Part shown: piece by piece, positions 34,539 to 42,720 of the stretch
Layout: every line of letters begins with the position of its first letter
Position numbering within the stretch: position 1 is the first letter of the stretch
DNA from: an uncultured Prevotella sp.
Lineage (GTDB): Bacteria; Bacteroidota; Bacteroidia; Bacteroidales; Bacteroidaceae
Length of the DNA stretch: 64,000 nucleotides
NCBI GenBank assembly: GCA_900539625.1
Contig: UQCW01000007.1
Coordinates: forward strand, 1-64,000
Direction: 5' to 3'
The notes under the pieces: generated by a model
Seen by the model: only the letters and a program-made list of their open reading frames with translations
Database searches by the model: none
What the model was told of the DNA's origin: nothing
Translations under genes and position numbers: made by a program

Positions 34539-36028
34539 AAAAAGGAATCGCTCTTTTCACCCTGGGAAACATGATTGCCGCTGGCATAGGTTATGCCGAC
34601 AATGGGGCAATGGCTTCCCGAAATGACAGTGTGAATCATGTACGCACGGCAGCGGTCAAAGAAAATCCGGTTGTCATCCAAACAACTGACAAGACTATTA
34701 CAAACAGCCCTACGGACAATGCAAATAACGCCGTTGTTGCCAACCACACTCACCAGGCCACAGCCGAATCCAAGGCGCCAAGCATCAAAACGATTTCAGC
34801 AACCGACGACTATGAGAAGTTCCGCTTCGGCGGCTACGGCGAAATGCTGGCTTCCTTCAAAGATTACGGAATCAACCGCTTCTACGGCGGCCGCGACGGA
34901 AACCGAAAAGACCATCGCAACACGATTTCCATCCCGCGCTTCGTTTTGGCTTTAGACTATAAATTCACACCCAAATGGATTCTCGGAGCAGAGATTGAGT
35001 TTGAGTCGGGCGGTGTAGGCACGGCCTATGAGATAGAGAATTCAGAAAACGGGGAATATGAAACCGAAGTTGAGAAAGGCGGCGAAGTGGCGCTGGAGCA
35101 ATTCCACATCACTCGCTTGATCCATCCAGCCTTCAATATGCGTGCGGGACACCTCATTCTCCCTGTCGGCTTGACCAACGCACACCATGAACCGATTAAT
35201 TTCTTCGGTACGACGCGACCAGAGGGAGAAACAACGATGATTCCTTCAACATGGCACGAGAATGGTTTGGAAATCTTCGGTACGTTTGGTTACGGATATG
35301 CCAACTTCAGCTATCAAGCCATGGTCACTTCCGGACTTAACGCTTGTGGCTTCGACCGCAACAACTGGGTTGCTGGAGGGAAACAGGGTATTTTCGAAGA
35401 AGACAACTTCACCTCGCCAGCCTATACATTCCGATTGGACTACAACGGTTTACCGGGATTACGCCTTGGCGCTTCTCTCTATTATTGCGCCAACACCACC
35501 GCCAATTCCGACAAACTCAGCGAATATAATTTCAAGGCGCCATTGCGCATCTACACAGTCGATGCACAATATAAGAGCAACATTCTTGCTGCCCGGGCCA
35601 ATTTCATGTGGGGAAACCTAACAAACGCCGACCGCGTGAGCGCCGTCAATACGAAACTCTCAAATAGTTCGCCCTACACCCGTGTCATTCCCGTTGCCAA
35701 AAAATCTGTGAGCTACGGAGCGGAAGTGGGCCTCAACCTGGCTGGCATATTCGCAGGAACTCGATGCCCGACGCTCTATCCCTTTGCACGCTTCGACTAT
35801 TACAACACGCAAAAGGAATGTGCCGGACTTTACACGGAGGACAAACGCAACGAAGTGCGGAAATGGACGGCAGGTATCAACTGGTATGCGCTCCCCAACT
35901 TAGTAATAAAGGCAGACTACTCTACGCGACAAATCGGAACGAGCAAGCTCTTCGGCAAGGGGAAATACAACAGCGAGAATGAATTGTCGATTGGCGTTGC
36001 CTACGTGGGCTGGTTCACCAAAAGATAA
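34535..36028 (+). CDS. Outer-membrane porin-type barrel (cluster porin 1)
   Basis: 497 aa. A signal peptide (residues 1-21) precedes a Thr/Asn/Ala-rich linker of about 75 residues and then the barrel. Barrel segments include FRFGGYGEMLASFKDYG, RFVLALDYKFTPKWILGAEIEF, AGHLILPVGLTNAHHEP and ELSIGVAYVGWF. It resembles phosphate-selective porin O/P-like channels of Bacteroidetes, though the solute is unknown. The start overlaps the previous gene by 4 bp. Position ahead of the imelysin and di-haem genes suggests it passes iron or a small iron chelate. Confidence 0.85.
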   Translation: MKKGIALFTLGNMIAAGIGYADNGAMASRNDSVNHVRTAAVKENPVVIQTTDKTITNSPTDNANNAVVANHTHQATAESKAPSIKTISATDDYEKFRFGGYGEMLASFKDYGINRFYGGRDGNRKDHRNTISIPRFVLALDYKFTPKWILGAEIEFESGGVGTAYEIENSENGEYETEVEKGGEVALEQFHITRLIHPAFNMRAGHLILPVGLTNAHHEPINFFGTTRPEGETTMIPSTWHENGLEIFGTFGYGYANFSYQAMVTSGLNACGFDRNNWVAGGKQGIFEEDNFTSPAYTFRLDYNGLPGLRLGASLYYCANTTANSDKLSEYNFKAPLRIYTVDAQYKSNILAARANFMWGNLTNADRVSAVNTKLSNSSPYTRVIPVAKKSVSYGAEVGLNLAGIFAGTRCPTLYPFARFDYYNTQKECAGLYTEDKRNEVRKWTAGINWYALPNLVIKADYSTRQIGTSKLFGKGKYNSENELSIGVAYVGWFTKR

Positions 36029-36161
36029 CCCCAACAGTACGCAAAGCGACTATCTGTCTGGCATACGCTTCATCAGATATGCCGGACTCTCCTTCAAGGA
36101 TTACATCATCCTCCATCAGAGAATTAATCTTATTTACAAACAACATAACACCAATAAGCAA

Positions 36162-37379
36162 ATGGATAAGAAATACCTTTTCGGTGCCATGTTAGCCATG
36201 ACCGTGGCTTTCAGTGCTACCACGACATCTTGCAGCGACAACGATGACCCAAAGACAGAGAAAGAACAGCCGTCGGCTGACCTCGACTACACAGCGAGCA
36301 ACGCCAAAGCCTGGGGCAACTACATGAAAAACGTGGCCATGCTTCTCAACAACGATGCTGAGAAATTATATAGCCAATGGGCCGAAAACTACCATACAAC
36401 GGAAGTGAACACTGGCGTTCCTTTCGCCGAACTCTTCAAGCAACACGATTCTCGCTCAGGCTACAACGACGTGAAAGCTTGCGCCCAGGAAATCGTTGAG
36501 AAAATGGCTGAGATTGCCAATGAAGTTGGCTCTGCCAAAATCGGCGACCCTTATGCCAAATGGGTGAGTGGAAAAACCACTGAGGCACTCTATGCTGTTG
36601 AGTCTTGGTACAGCTGGCATTCGATCGAGGATTACACCAACAATATCCGCTCCATTGCCAACGCCTACTATGGCAAACTCAATGGTAGCGCCACAAACAT
36701 GGCCGAAAGCTCTATGGCAAAGGCCCTTGAAGGAACAACCATTGACAAAACCATCCGCCAGCAAATCACGGACGCCGAAAACGCCATTCAGGGCATCACG
36801 TCGCCTTTCCGCAATCACATCGGCAGCGTTGAAACGCAAAAAGCAATGGAGGCTTGCGCCGCTTTGCAAGCCAGTCTGAGCGAAGTGAAGAACGATGACG
36901 ACGAAGTTGAAGCCGGCGCAGCAGCCGTAAATCTCCGCGACGCTGTCAACCATCTCAGTGACGAGGTGCTTCAAAACATCGTCAACAATTATGTTGATAA
37001 TGTCGTCGTGCCGACTTACCGCAACTTGAAAGAAAAGAATGCCGAACTGCTTGCCACCGTCAACGCCTTTGTGGCCAACCCGAGCAACGAAGGTTTTTAT
37101 GCATGCAGCCGAGCTTGGCTGGAAGCCCGCCAACCGTGGGAAACGAGCGAAGCCTTCCTCTTCGGTCCTGTCGCCACTTTTGGTCTCGACCCCAACATGG
37201 ACTCCTGGCCTCTTGACCAAGACGCAATCGTGAGCATCATGAAGTCCAAGAAATGGTCGGATCTCGAATGGGCTGAAGGCGACGACGATGCCAAGGTTGA
37301 ATCGGCGCAAAACGTTCGCGGTTTCCACACACTTGAATTCCTTATTTTCAAGGACGGAAATCCACGCACCATCAAATAA
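36162..37379 (+). CDS. Imelysin-family lipoprotein (peptidase M75-like, iron-regulated)
   Basis: 405 aa from the ATG at 36162; the frame is open further upstream but overlaps the porin gene. The lipoprotein signal ends TTTSC (Cys24). The helical imelysin fold is indicated by the C-terminal GFHTLEFLIFKDG near residue 385, the G-x-H-x-x-E motif of the family. Imelysins (IrpA, IcmP, EfeO M75 domain) are surface or periplasmic proteins of iron uptake; despite the M75 name, proteolysis is doubtful. In Pseudomonas, icmP is followed by a DUF1111 di-haem gene, as here. Gap to the next gene is 135 bp with an inverted repeat. Confidence 0.88.
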   Translation: MDKKYLFGAMLAMTVAFSATTTSCSDNDDPKTEKEQPSADLDYTASNAKAWGNYMKNVAMLLNNDAEKLYSQWAENYHTTEVNTGVPFAELFKQHDSRSGYNDVKACAQEIVEKMAEIANEVGSAKIGDPYAKWVSGKTTEALYAVESWYSWHSIEDYTNNIRSIANAYYGKLNGSATNMAESSMAKALEGTTIDKTIRQQITDAENAIQGITSPFRNHIGSVETQKAMEACAALQASLSEVKNDDDEVEAGAAAVNLRDAVNHLSDEVLQNIVNNYVDNVVVPTYRNLKEKNAELLATVNAFVANPSNEGFYACSRAWLEARQPWETSEAFLFGPVATFGLDPNMDSWPLDQDAIVSIMKSKKWSDLEWAEGDDDAKVESAQNVRGFHTLEFLIFKDGNPRTIK

Positions 37380-37396
37380 TCTGGAAGGACTAACCA

Positions 37397-37461
37397 ATAA
37401 TGTAAAATGTATGATGTATGATGTACAGCCAACGCATCGCGCATTATACATTTTACATTAT
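37397..37461. repeat. 16-bp inverted repeat between the imelysin and di-haem genes
   Basis: ATAATGTAAAATGTAT (37397-37412) and ATACATTTTACATTAT (37446-37461) are perfectly complementary around a 33-nt loop that itself contains two ATGTATGATG-like units. There is no T-tract. It may be an mRNA stability element or an intergenic repeat. Similar AATGTAAAATGTATAATG strings are familiar to me from Bacteroidales intergenic DNA. Confidence 0.7.
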
Positions 37462-37514
37462 ATACCCCTCTCATTTAGCATAAAGCGAATATTGATTTCA
37501 TTGCCAACAACTAT

Positions 37515-39101
37515 ATGGTTACACGTTTACTGAAACACTCACTGCTTTTCAGCATCATGCTTTCGCTCAACGCCTGCAGTGACGACGACGGCATAGACAT
37601 CATTGACATCAAAGTGCCGGAGGGCTATGCCTTGTCGGCCGACATTTCCACCATTTTTCTCAATTCCTCCACGGCCTACGACGTCGAGGCCAACTGGGTA
37701 GCGGGAAAATATCTCACCCGCTTCAACTCAGGAAACAAACTATACGACAACGCCATTCCAAGCGGAAAGGACGTTGAGGCTGGCGGCCTTGGTCCGCTCT
37801 ATGCGGGTTTCTCCTGTCGCAGCTGCCACATGACCACTGGAAGAACAAAGCCCTCCATTTGGGCAAACTATGACGAAAGCAAATGCGACGCCGACGGATT
37901 CTGCACGGTCTCTGGCGAGACGGGCTTCACAGCCGGACTGATTTACATCACCCGAAAGAATGGTTCGTTTTTCCCCGACTACGGACGCGTGCTCCACGAC
38001 CAATGTATCCAGGGCACCTACGTTGACGCTAACGGCAAAGAATACACCATGAAGCCGGAGGGCAAACTGCAAGTGAAATGGCACAAGCAGGAGTATGCTT
38101 TCCCCGACGGAGAAAAATATGAATTGGCCTATCCGGAATACCGCATCAAAGAATGGTATACCAACGGCATGAAAAACTACGGAAAACCCATTGCCGACGC
38201 TGTCAAGCCCGAGGACTTGATCATCTCCGTTCGCCAACCATTGCGACATGTCGGCATGGGACTGATGATGGCACTCGACCCCACGGAGATTGAAGCTCTG
38301 GCCGCCAAAAGCAACTATCCAGAATATGGCATCAGCGGCCGATGCAACTACATCACGGAGAAGGGCGTACGAGGCGTCGGCCTATCTGGCAACAAGGCGC
38401 AACATCTGGACCTCACCGTGGAACTGGGCTTCTCGAGCGACATGGGAGCCACCAACAGTCGCTTCCCTGAAGAAATCTGCCAGGGACAGACACAACAGCA
38501 ATATGGAAGTATGATGGGCCTGTGCTATAGCAACCGTCTTGACGTCACCACTGAATCTATGGAAGACGTTGACCTCTATATGCAATGTCTCGGTGTCCCC
38601 GCCCGCCGCATCGGATCAACCACCACCATGGTCAACTATGGCAACCAAACGGTTTCTGAACGCGAGCTGCTGAAGATTGGCGAACAGAATTTCTACAAGG
38701 CCAAATGCCAACTCTGCCACGTTACAACATTACACACCAAGAAATCGGGCAGCACGCTGCTCAACGGCACTCACCTGCCTTGGCTCGGCGGACTGACCAT
38801 CCACCCCTATTCCGACTATCTGCTCCACGACATGGGGTCTGAAATCATGGGCGTCGGCCTCAACGACAATTACGTCAGCGGATTGGCTCGCGGCAACGAA
38901 TGGCGCACCACACCGCTCTGGGGCGTCGGCCTGCAACAGAAGGTTGACGGACACACCTGTTTTCTCCATGACGGACGCGCACGTAATTTCGTCGAAGCGA
39001 TCATGTGGCACGGAGGAGAAGGCGAAGCATCGAAAAACATATTCAAGAAGATGCCGAAGAAAGACCGCGATGCACTCGTGAAATTCCTGGAATCTCTTTA
39101 G
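37515..39101 (+). CDS. Di-haem oxidoreductase (DUF1111) lipoprotein
   Basis: 528 aa. The lipoprotein signal ends LNAC (Cys21). Two haem c motifs are present: CRSCH near residue 102 and CQLCH near 398. The domain start with VSGETGFTAGLIY-like residues and the closing WRTTPLWGVGL and CFLHDGRARN-FVEAIMWHGGE are hallmarks of DUF1111, the thiol-oxidoreductase or di-haem peroxidase-like family. It is exported and needs cytochrome c maturation, which CcsBA downstream can supply. With imelysin it forms the core of an iron-linked cluster. Its role could be oxidation or reduction of iron at the surface (inference). Confidence 0.92.
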   Translation: MVTRLLKHSLLFSIMLSLNACSDDDGIDIIDIKVPEGYALSADISTIFLNSSTAYDVEANWVAGKYLTRFNSGNKLYDNAIPSGKDVEAGGLGPLYAGFSCRSCHMTTGRTKPSIWANYDESKCDADGFCTVSGETGFTAGLIYITRKNGSFFPDYGRVLHDQCIQGTYVDANGKEYTMKPEGKLQVKWHKQEYAFPDGEKYELAYPEYRIKEWYTNGMKNYGKPIADAVKPEDLIISVRQPLRHVGMGLMMALDPTEIEALAAKSNYPEYGISGRCNYITEKGVRGVGLSGNKAQHLDLTVELGFSSDMGATNSRFPEEICQGQTQQQYGSMMGLCYSNRLDVTTESMEDVDLYMQCLGVPARRIGSTTTMVNYGNQTVSERELLKIGEQNFYKAKCQLCHVTTLHTKKSGSTLLNGTHLPWLGGLTIHPYSDYLLHDMGSEIMGVGLNDNYVSGLARGNEWRTTPLWGVGLQQKVDGHTCFLHDGRARNFVEAIMWHGGEGEASKNIFKKMPKKDRDALVKFLESL

Positions 39102-39150
39102 TACATTCAAACAGAAGTACCTACACACCTACAACAAAACTGAAAACACA

Positions 39151-40494
39151 ATGAATAAAAAAAGCTTCGCCCTGTTGGCATTGATGTCAGCGAGCGCCGT
39201 CAATATCCACGCAACAAACGTTGCAGAATTGAAGGGGAATGTCCCGGAAGAAAAAGCCACCGCCTCCGTAGCTCCTGAAGAACAGACAGCCAACGACGAG
39301 AAGAGCGACGACAAGGGCATCGGAAAAATCAACTACGAACCAATAGACCTCGACACTGACAACGGTGTGGTGTCCTTGGCCGGAAGCAAGGGTTTCACCA
39401 TACAGACGAAAAAGGGCGACTTCATTTTCAAGCCTTACATGCTGGTGCAAACCAGCGCCAACTTCAATTGGTATGACGACGAAGGCCTCGACAAGGCATA
39501 CAACCAAGATAACGTCTCCAATTCTGGTTTCGCCATCCCCAATGCCATTTTGGGATTCACGGGCAAGGCCTTCAATAAAGTCACGTTCAACCTCTCTCTG
39601 AATGCAGCCAAAACGGGCGGCTATCTTTTGCAGCAGGCTTGGTTTGACGTCAAATTCAATAATCCCGTACAAGTGCGCGTTGGTAAATTCAAAACGCCTT
39701 TTTCACACGCCTATCTAACGACGCTTGGTGAGACGCTCTTCCCGCAACTCCCAACGTCGCTCACCACGTCGACCATCATGCCCTACGTGCTCAATGCGGT
39801 CACGCCGAGCATCTCGACGGGCTTTGACCTTGGCGTTGAACTTCATGGCGTTGTCAACAACAAATTTGGCTATGAAGTGGGGCTCTTCAACGGTACAGGG
39901 GCCGCAGTCAACAGCGCCACAAAGACTTTCAGCGACGACTGGCACATCCCTTCACTGCTTTACGCGGGCCGACTGACCTACATGCCCTGGGGAACGATGC
40001 CTTCAACGCAAGGCAACCCCAATATGCTCCACGAAAAGAAAATGCTCGTCGGGCTATCGGGCTCAATGAACGTGGAAAGCGAGAACGAGAGCACCAACGA
40101 TGCCCGCATGGGACTTGAATTTGCTATGCTACTCCATCGCTGGTATTTTGCAGCTGAAGCCTACTGGATGAACGTGGGATTCACCAAACGTCAGAAAATC
40201 TCTGAACACTATAATTATCTGGGCGGCTATCTGCAAGGCGGCTATTTCATCACGCCACAGGTGCAACTCGCAGCACGCTACGATTTCATGAACCGCAACA
40301 GCACAAGCAAAGACGGTTTCCTGAATATGCCGGCAGTTGGCGTAAACTATTTCTTCAAAAACTGCAACCTCAAGCTCCAAGGTATGTATCAATACACGGG
40401 CCGAAAGGGACACGCCACGCAACTCGACCGCGACAACGACAACCTCGGTCTCGCCACGCATTCTGCCACCGTGCAACTGCAATATTATTTCTAA
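39151..40494 (+). CDS. Outer-membrane porin-type barrel (cluster porin 2)
   Basis: 447 aa. The signal peptide ends near NIHAT, followed by a charged linker (residues 24-62) and a barrel. Barrel segments include FIFKPYMLVQTSANFNWYDD, VRVGKFKTPFSHAYLTTLG, FDLGVELHGVVNNKFGYEVG and a C-terminal VQLQYYF ending in Phe. KFKTPFS is typical of phosphate-selective porin O/P-like proteins. It lies 50 bp after the di-haem gene and 35 bp before the mono-haem lipoprotein gene, so all three are probably co-transcribed. Confidence 0.88.
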   Translation: MNKKSFALLALMSASAVNIHATNVAELKGNVPEEKATASVAPEEQTANDEKSDDKGIGKINYEPIDLDTDNGVVSLAGSKGFTIQTKKGDFIFKPYMLVQTSANFNWYDDEGLDKAYNQDNVSNSGFAIPNAILGFTGKAFNKVTFNLSLNAAKTGGYLLQQAWFDVKFNNPVQVRVGKFKTPFSHAYLTTLGETLFPQLPTSLTTSTIMPYVLNAVTPSISTGFDLGVELHGVVNNKFGYEVGLFNGTGAAVNSATKTFSDDWHIPSLLYAGRLTYMPWGTMPSTQGNPNMLHEKKMLVGLSGSMNVESENESTNDARMGLEFAMLLHRWYFAAEAYWMNVGFTKRQKISEHYNYLGGYLQGGYFITPQVQLAARYDFMNRNSTSKDGFLNMPAVGVNYFFKNCNLKLQGMYQYTGRKGHATQLDRDNDNLGLATHSATVQLQYYF

Positions 40495-40528
40495 CCCCAC
40501 GCCCATAACGTGCATTAAGCCATTTCAA

Positions 40529-41233
40529 ATGAAACCAATCACTTATGTGCTGCTACTCTGTGCAACGCTTCTCTCCTCATGCGACGACGGGCGTATTGCT
40601 GAAGAAGACTTCAACCTCGAAGAAGAGGGACGCGTTGCCAAAGTGGAAGTCAAACTGGAAGGACAAAAAACATGGCCGTCTGGCTATTCAATCTCCATTG
40701 CCGGCTTCTCTGACAAAAGTCCGTATGCAGAAATAACGAAGAGCATCCAAACAGACGAAAACGGGCAAGCTGATGTCACGCTCTCGGGCATCCCCGACAA
40801 TGTGAAGACCTTGGAGGTCTGCGTAGTCAACAGTGTGCGGCGCCGCGTCATCTCTTTCTTCACCATCGACGCGCCTAACACGAACGACACGATTCGCATC
40901 AACGCAGGCACGCTCAACGCCAGCATGTTTGCCAGCATACAGAAACAAATTTTCGACAAACAATGTTCCCACTGCCACAGCGGTAGCGCCTGGGCGGCAT
41001 CGCTCAACCTGAACGAAGGCGAGAGCTATGCAAGCATGAAGAATATGCCGGCCAAACTGGTGGAAGGCCACAATCGTGTCACGCCTGGCGACGCTGCAAA
41101 CAGTGTTCTTTATGAAGCACTCGCCACAGAGGTGAGCGAAAACTGGAAACACAACCACTCGAAAATCATGGTGACGGACCCTGTCGGACTCCAGCTCATC
41201 AAAGACTGGATAAACAACGGTGCCGAAGAATAG
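40529..41233 (+). CDS. Mono-haem c-type lipoprotein
   Basis: 234 aa. The lipoprotein signal ends LLSSC (Cys18). Residues 35-125 look like a beta-sandwich domain. One haem c motif, C146-S-H-C149-H150, lies in FDKQCSHCHSGSAWAASLNL, followed by EGESYASM; this segment resembles planctomycete-type cytochrome C domains (PSCyt1). A probable distal Met is M173 or one of the Mets in the closing part. It likely passes electrons to or from the di-haem protein at the outer membrane. It is last in the run; a hairpin follows. Confidence 0.85.
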   Translation: MKPITYVLLLCATLLSSCDDGRIAEEDFNLEEEGRVAKVEVKLEGQKTWPSGYSISIAGFSDKSPYAEITKSIQTDENGQADVTLSGIPDNVKTLEVCVVNSVRRRVISFFTIDAPNTNDTIRINAGTLNASMFASIQKQIFDKQCSHCHSGSAWAASLNLNEGESYASMKNMPAKLVEGHNRVTPGDAANSVLYEALATEVSENWKHNHSKIMVTDPVGLQLIKDWINNGAEE

Positions 41234-41260
41234 CGAGAAGACAAACACTGCAAAAAACAT

Positions 41261-41306
41261 CTGCCGTATTGCCCGCCTGCTCATCACAGGAATGGCTATA
41301 CGGCAG
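41261..41306 (+). terminator. Hairpin ending the imelysin/di-haem run
   Basis: CTGCCGTAT (41261-41269) and ATACGGCAG (41298-41306) pair over 9 bp, followed by TTTCTA. A moderate terminator. Confidence 0.55.
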
Positions 41307-41380
41307 TTTCTATGCCAACAAAAAAAGGACAAGACATCCCCACATATAGTGATTTTACATGCTGGCGAGAAAAAAAGCAG

Positions 41381-41409
41381 TTGTAGTTGGTTGTTTTTTC
41401 GTACCTTTG
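41381..41409 (+). promoter_or_regulatory. Promoter of the RidA-like gene
   Basis: TTG (41381-41383) and TACCTTTG (41402-41409) are 18 nt apart, slightly short but otherwise matching the Bacteroidetes consensus. The ATG is 26 bp downstream, which fixes the start at 41436. Confidence 0.65.
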
Positions 41410-41435
41410 TAAACATAACAAGAAACACTAACAGA

Positions 41436-42596
41436 ATGACTAACATACAGGAAAGAATAGCCGTTCAGACCGAGGACTCCTTGGCTGAAATTTCTAAGTT
41501 TGAGACAAAGGATGGTGTGACAGAATACCACGTAATCATTCACGCCACATGCCCCGAACAAACATTCCAAGAGCAGCTCAACGCTGTTTTGAACAACTAT
41601 TATTCTCTGCTCAAGACAACATTAAAAGGCGCCTCCTCTGTGATCAAGCGCTATTTTCTCAGCGATGCTGCCAACCAATACAACACGCTGCTTGCAACAG
41701 TGCCAGAGGTTCCAGCATGTGCCTGTTCCGTGGTTGAACAGGCGCCGCTCGATGGTACAAAAATCGCACTCTGGGTGAATCTGCAAACAGAAATCTGCGA
41801 AGAAAACTTCTCCCACGGGCTTTATCGCGTGAAACACGGTGCATACACGCATTTATGGGGAGGCAGTGCAACGGCTGAAGCCGACACGTCGGAAGGGCAA
41901 ACCAGTCTGCTGCTGAAGGACTATGTCATGCAATTGCTCAACAACGGCGCCCATTTGGCCGACAATTGCATCCGCACCTGGTTTTTCGTCCAAAACGTCG
42001 ACAACAACTATGCAGGAGTCGTCTCAGCACGCAACGAGGAATTCTACACGCAAAACCTCACGCCAAAGACACATTTCATTGCGAGCACGGGCATCGGCGG
42101 CCGCAACGCCAACCCCAAAATACTGGTGCAACTCGACAACTATGCCGTCATTGGCATTGACCCCAAAAAACAGGTGAAACACCTCTACGCGCCAACCCAC
42201 CTGAACCCCACCTATGAATATGGCGTCAGTTTCGAACGGGGCACGCGTGTTGACTACGGCGACCGTCGCCAGGTCTTTATCTCCGGAACGGCAAGCATTG
42301 ACAACAAAGGAAACATCCTGCACGTCGGCGACATCCGCAAGCAAACGGAGCGCATGTGGGAAAATGTCGATGCTCTGCTCAAGGAGGCCGAATGCGGATT
42401 TGATGATGTCAGCCAAATGATTGTCTATCTGAGAGACCCCGCCGACCATACCGTTGTCTCAAAAATGTTCAACCGTCGTTTCCCCGACATTCCAAAAGTC
42501 ATTGTGCTCGCTCCCGTATGCCGCCCGGGATGGCTCATTGAAATGGAATGTATGGCCACCAAAGCCATCACCAACGAAGCCTTTCCGAAATTCTGA
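41436..42596 (+). CDS. RidA/YjgF-like protein with extra N-terminal domain
   Basis: 386 aa from the ATG at 41436; an open extension to 41220 overlaps the promoter and the previous gene. The C-terminal third has RidA-family features: QVFISGTASIDNKGNILHVG, then QTERMWENVDALLKEAECGF and DVSQMIVYLRD, and PVCRPGWLIEMECMA, where the Arg and terminal Glu correspond to the imine-deaminase site. The N-terminal two thirds is a divergent related domain. The overall shape recalls the FkbO/Hyg5 chorismatase-like group, but I cannot claim chorismate as substrate. It has its own promoter and a hairpin behind it. Confidence 0.75.
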   Translation: MTNIQERIAVQTEDSLAEISKFETKDGVTEYHVIIHATCPEQTFQEQLNAVLNNYYSLLKTTLKGASSVIKRYFLSDAANQYNTLLATVPEVPACACSVVEQAPLDGTKIALWVNLQTEICEENFSHGLYRVKHGAYTHLWGGSATAEADTSEGQTSLLLKDYVMQLLNNGAHLADNCIRTWFFVQNVDNNYAGVVSARNEEFYTQNLTPKTHFIASTGIGGRNANPKILVQLDNYAVIGIDPKKQVKHLYAPTHLNPTYEYGVSFERGTRVDYGDRRQVFISGTASIDNKGNILHVGDIRKQTERMWENVDALLKEAECGFDDVSQMIVYLRDPADHTVVSKMFNRRFPDIPKVIVLAPVCRPGWLIEMECMATKAITNEAFPKF

Positions 42597-42650
42597 CGAT
42601 TCCCTGACGATTTGGGAATCTGACGTATGACACCCCTACTAATAAATGCA

Positions 42651-42697
42651 CGACACGAAGTTTTGTTTACCTAACTGAGAAAACAAACTTCGTGTCG
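42651..42697 (+). terminator. Hairpin between the RidA-like gene and ccsBA
   Basis: CGACACGAAG plus TTTGTTT pairs with AACAAA plus CTTCGTGTCG, about 16 bp with one bulge and a 13-nt loop. The tail CTGCTTTTCTCC is only partly T-rich, so read-through into ccsBA, which starts 24 bp later, is possible. Confidence 0.6.
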
Positions 42698-42720
42698 CTG
42701 CTTTTCTCCATGCCACATTC

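Noticed and set aside
36456..37451. 331-codon minus-strand open frame opposite the imelysin gene
   Set aside because: It shadows a gene with a lipobox and the G-x-H-x-x-E imelysin motif, and shows no protein-like features of its own.
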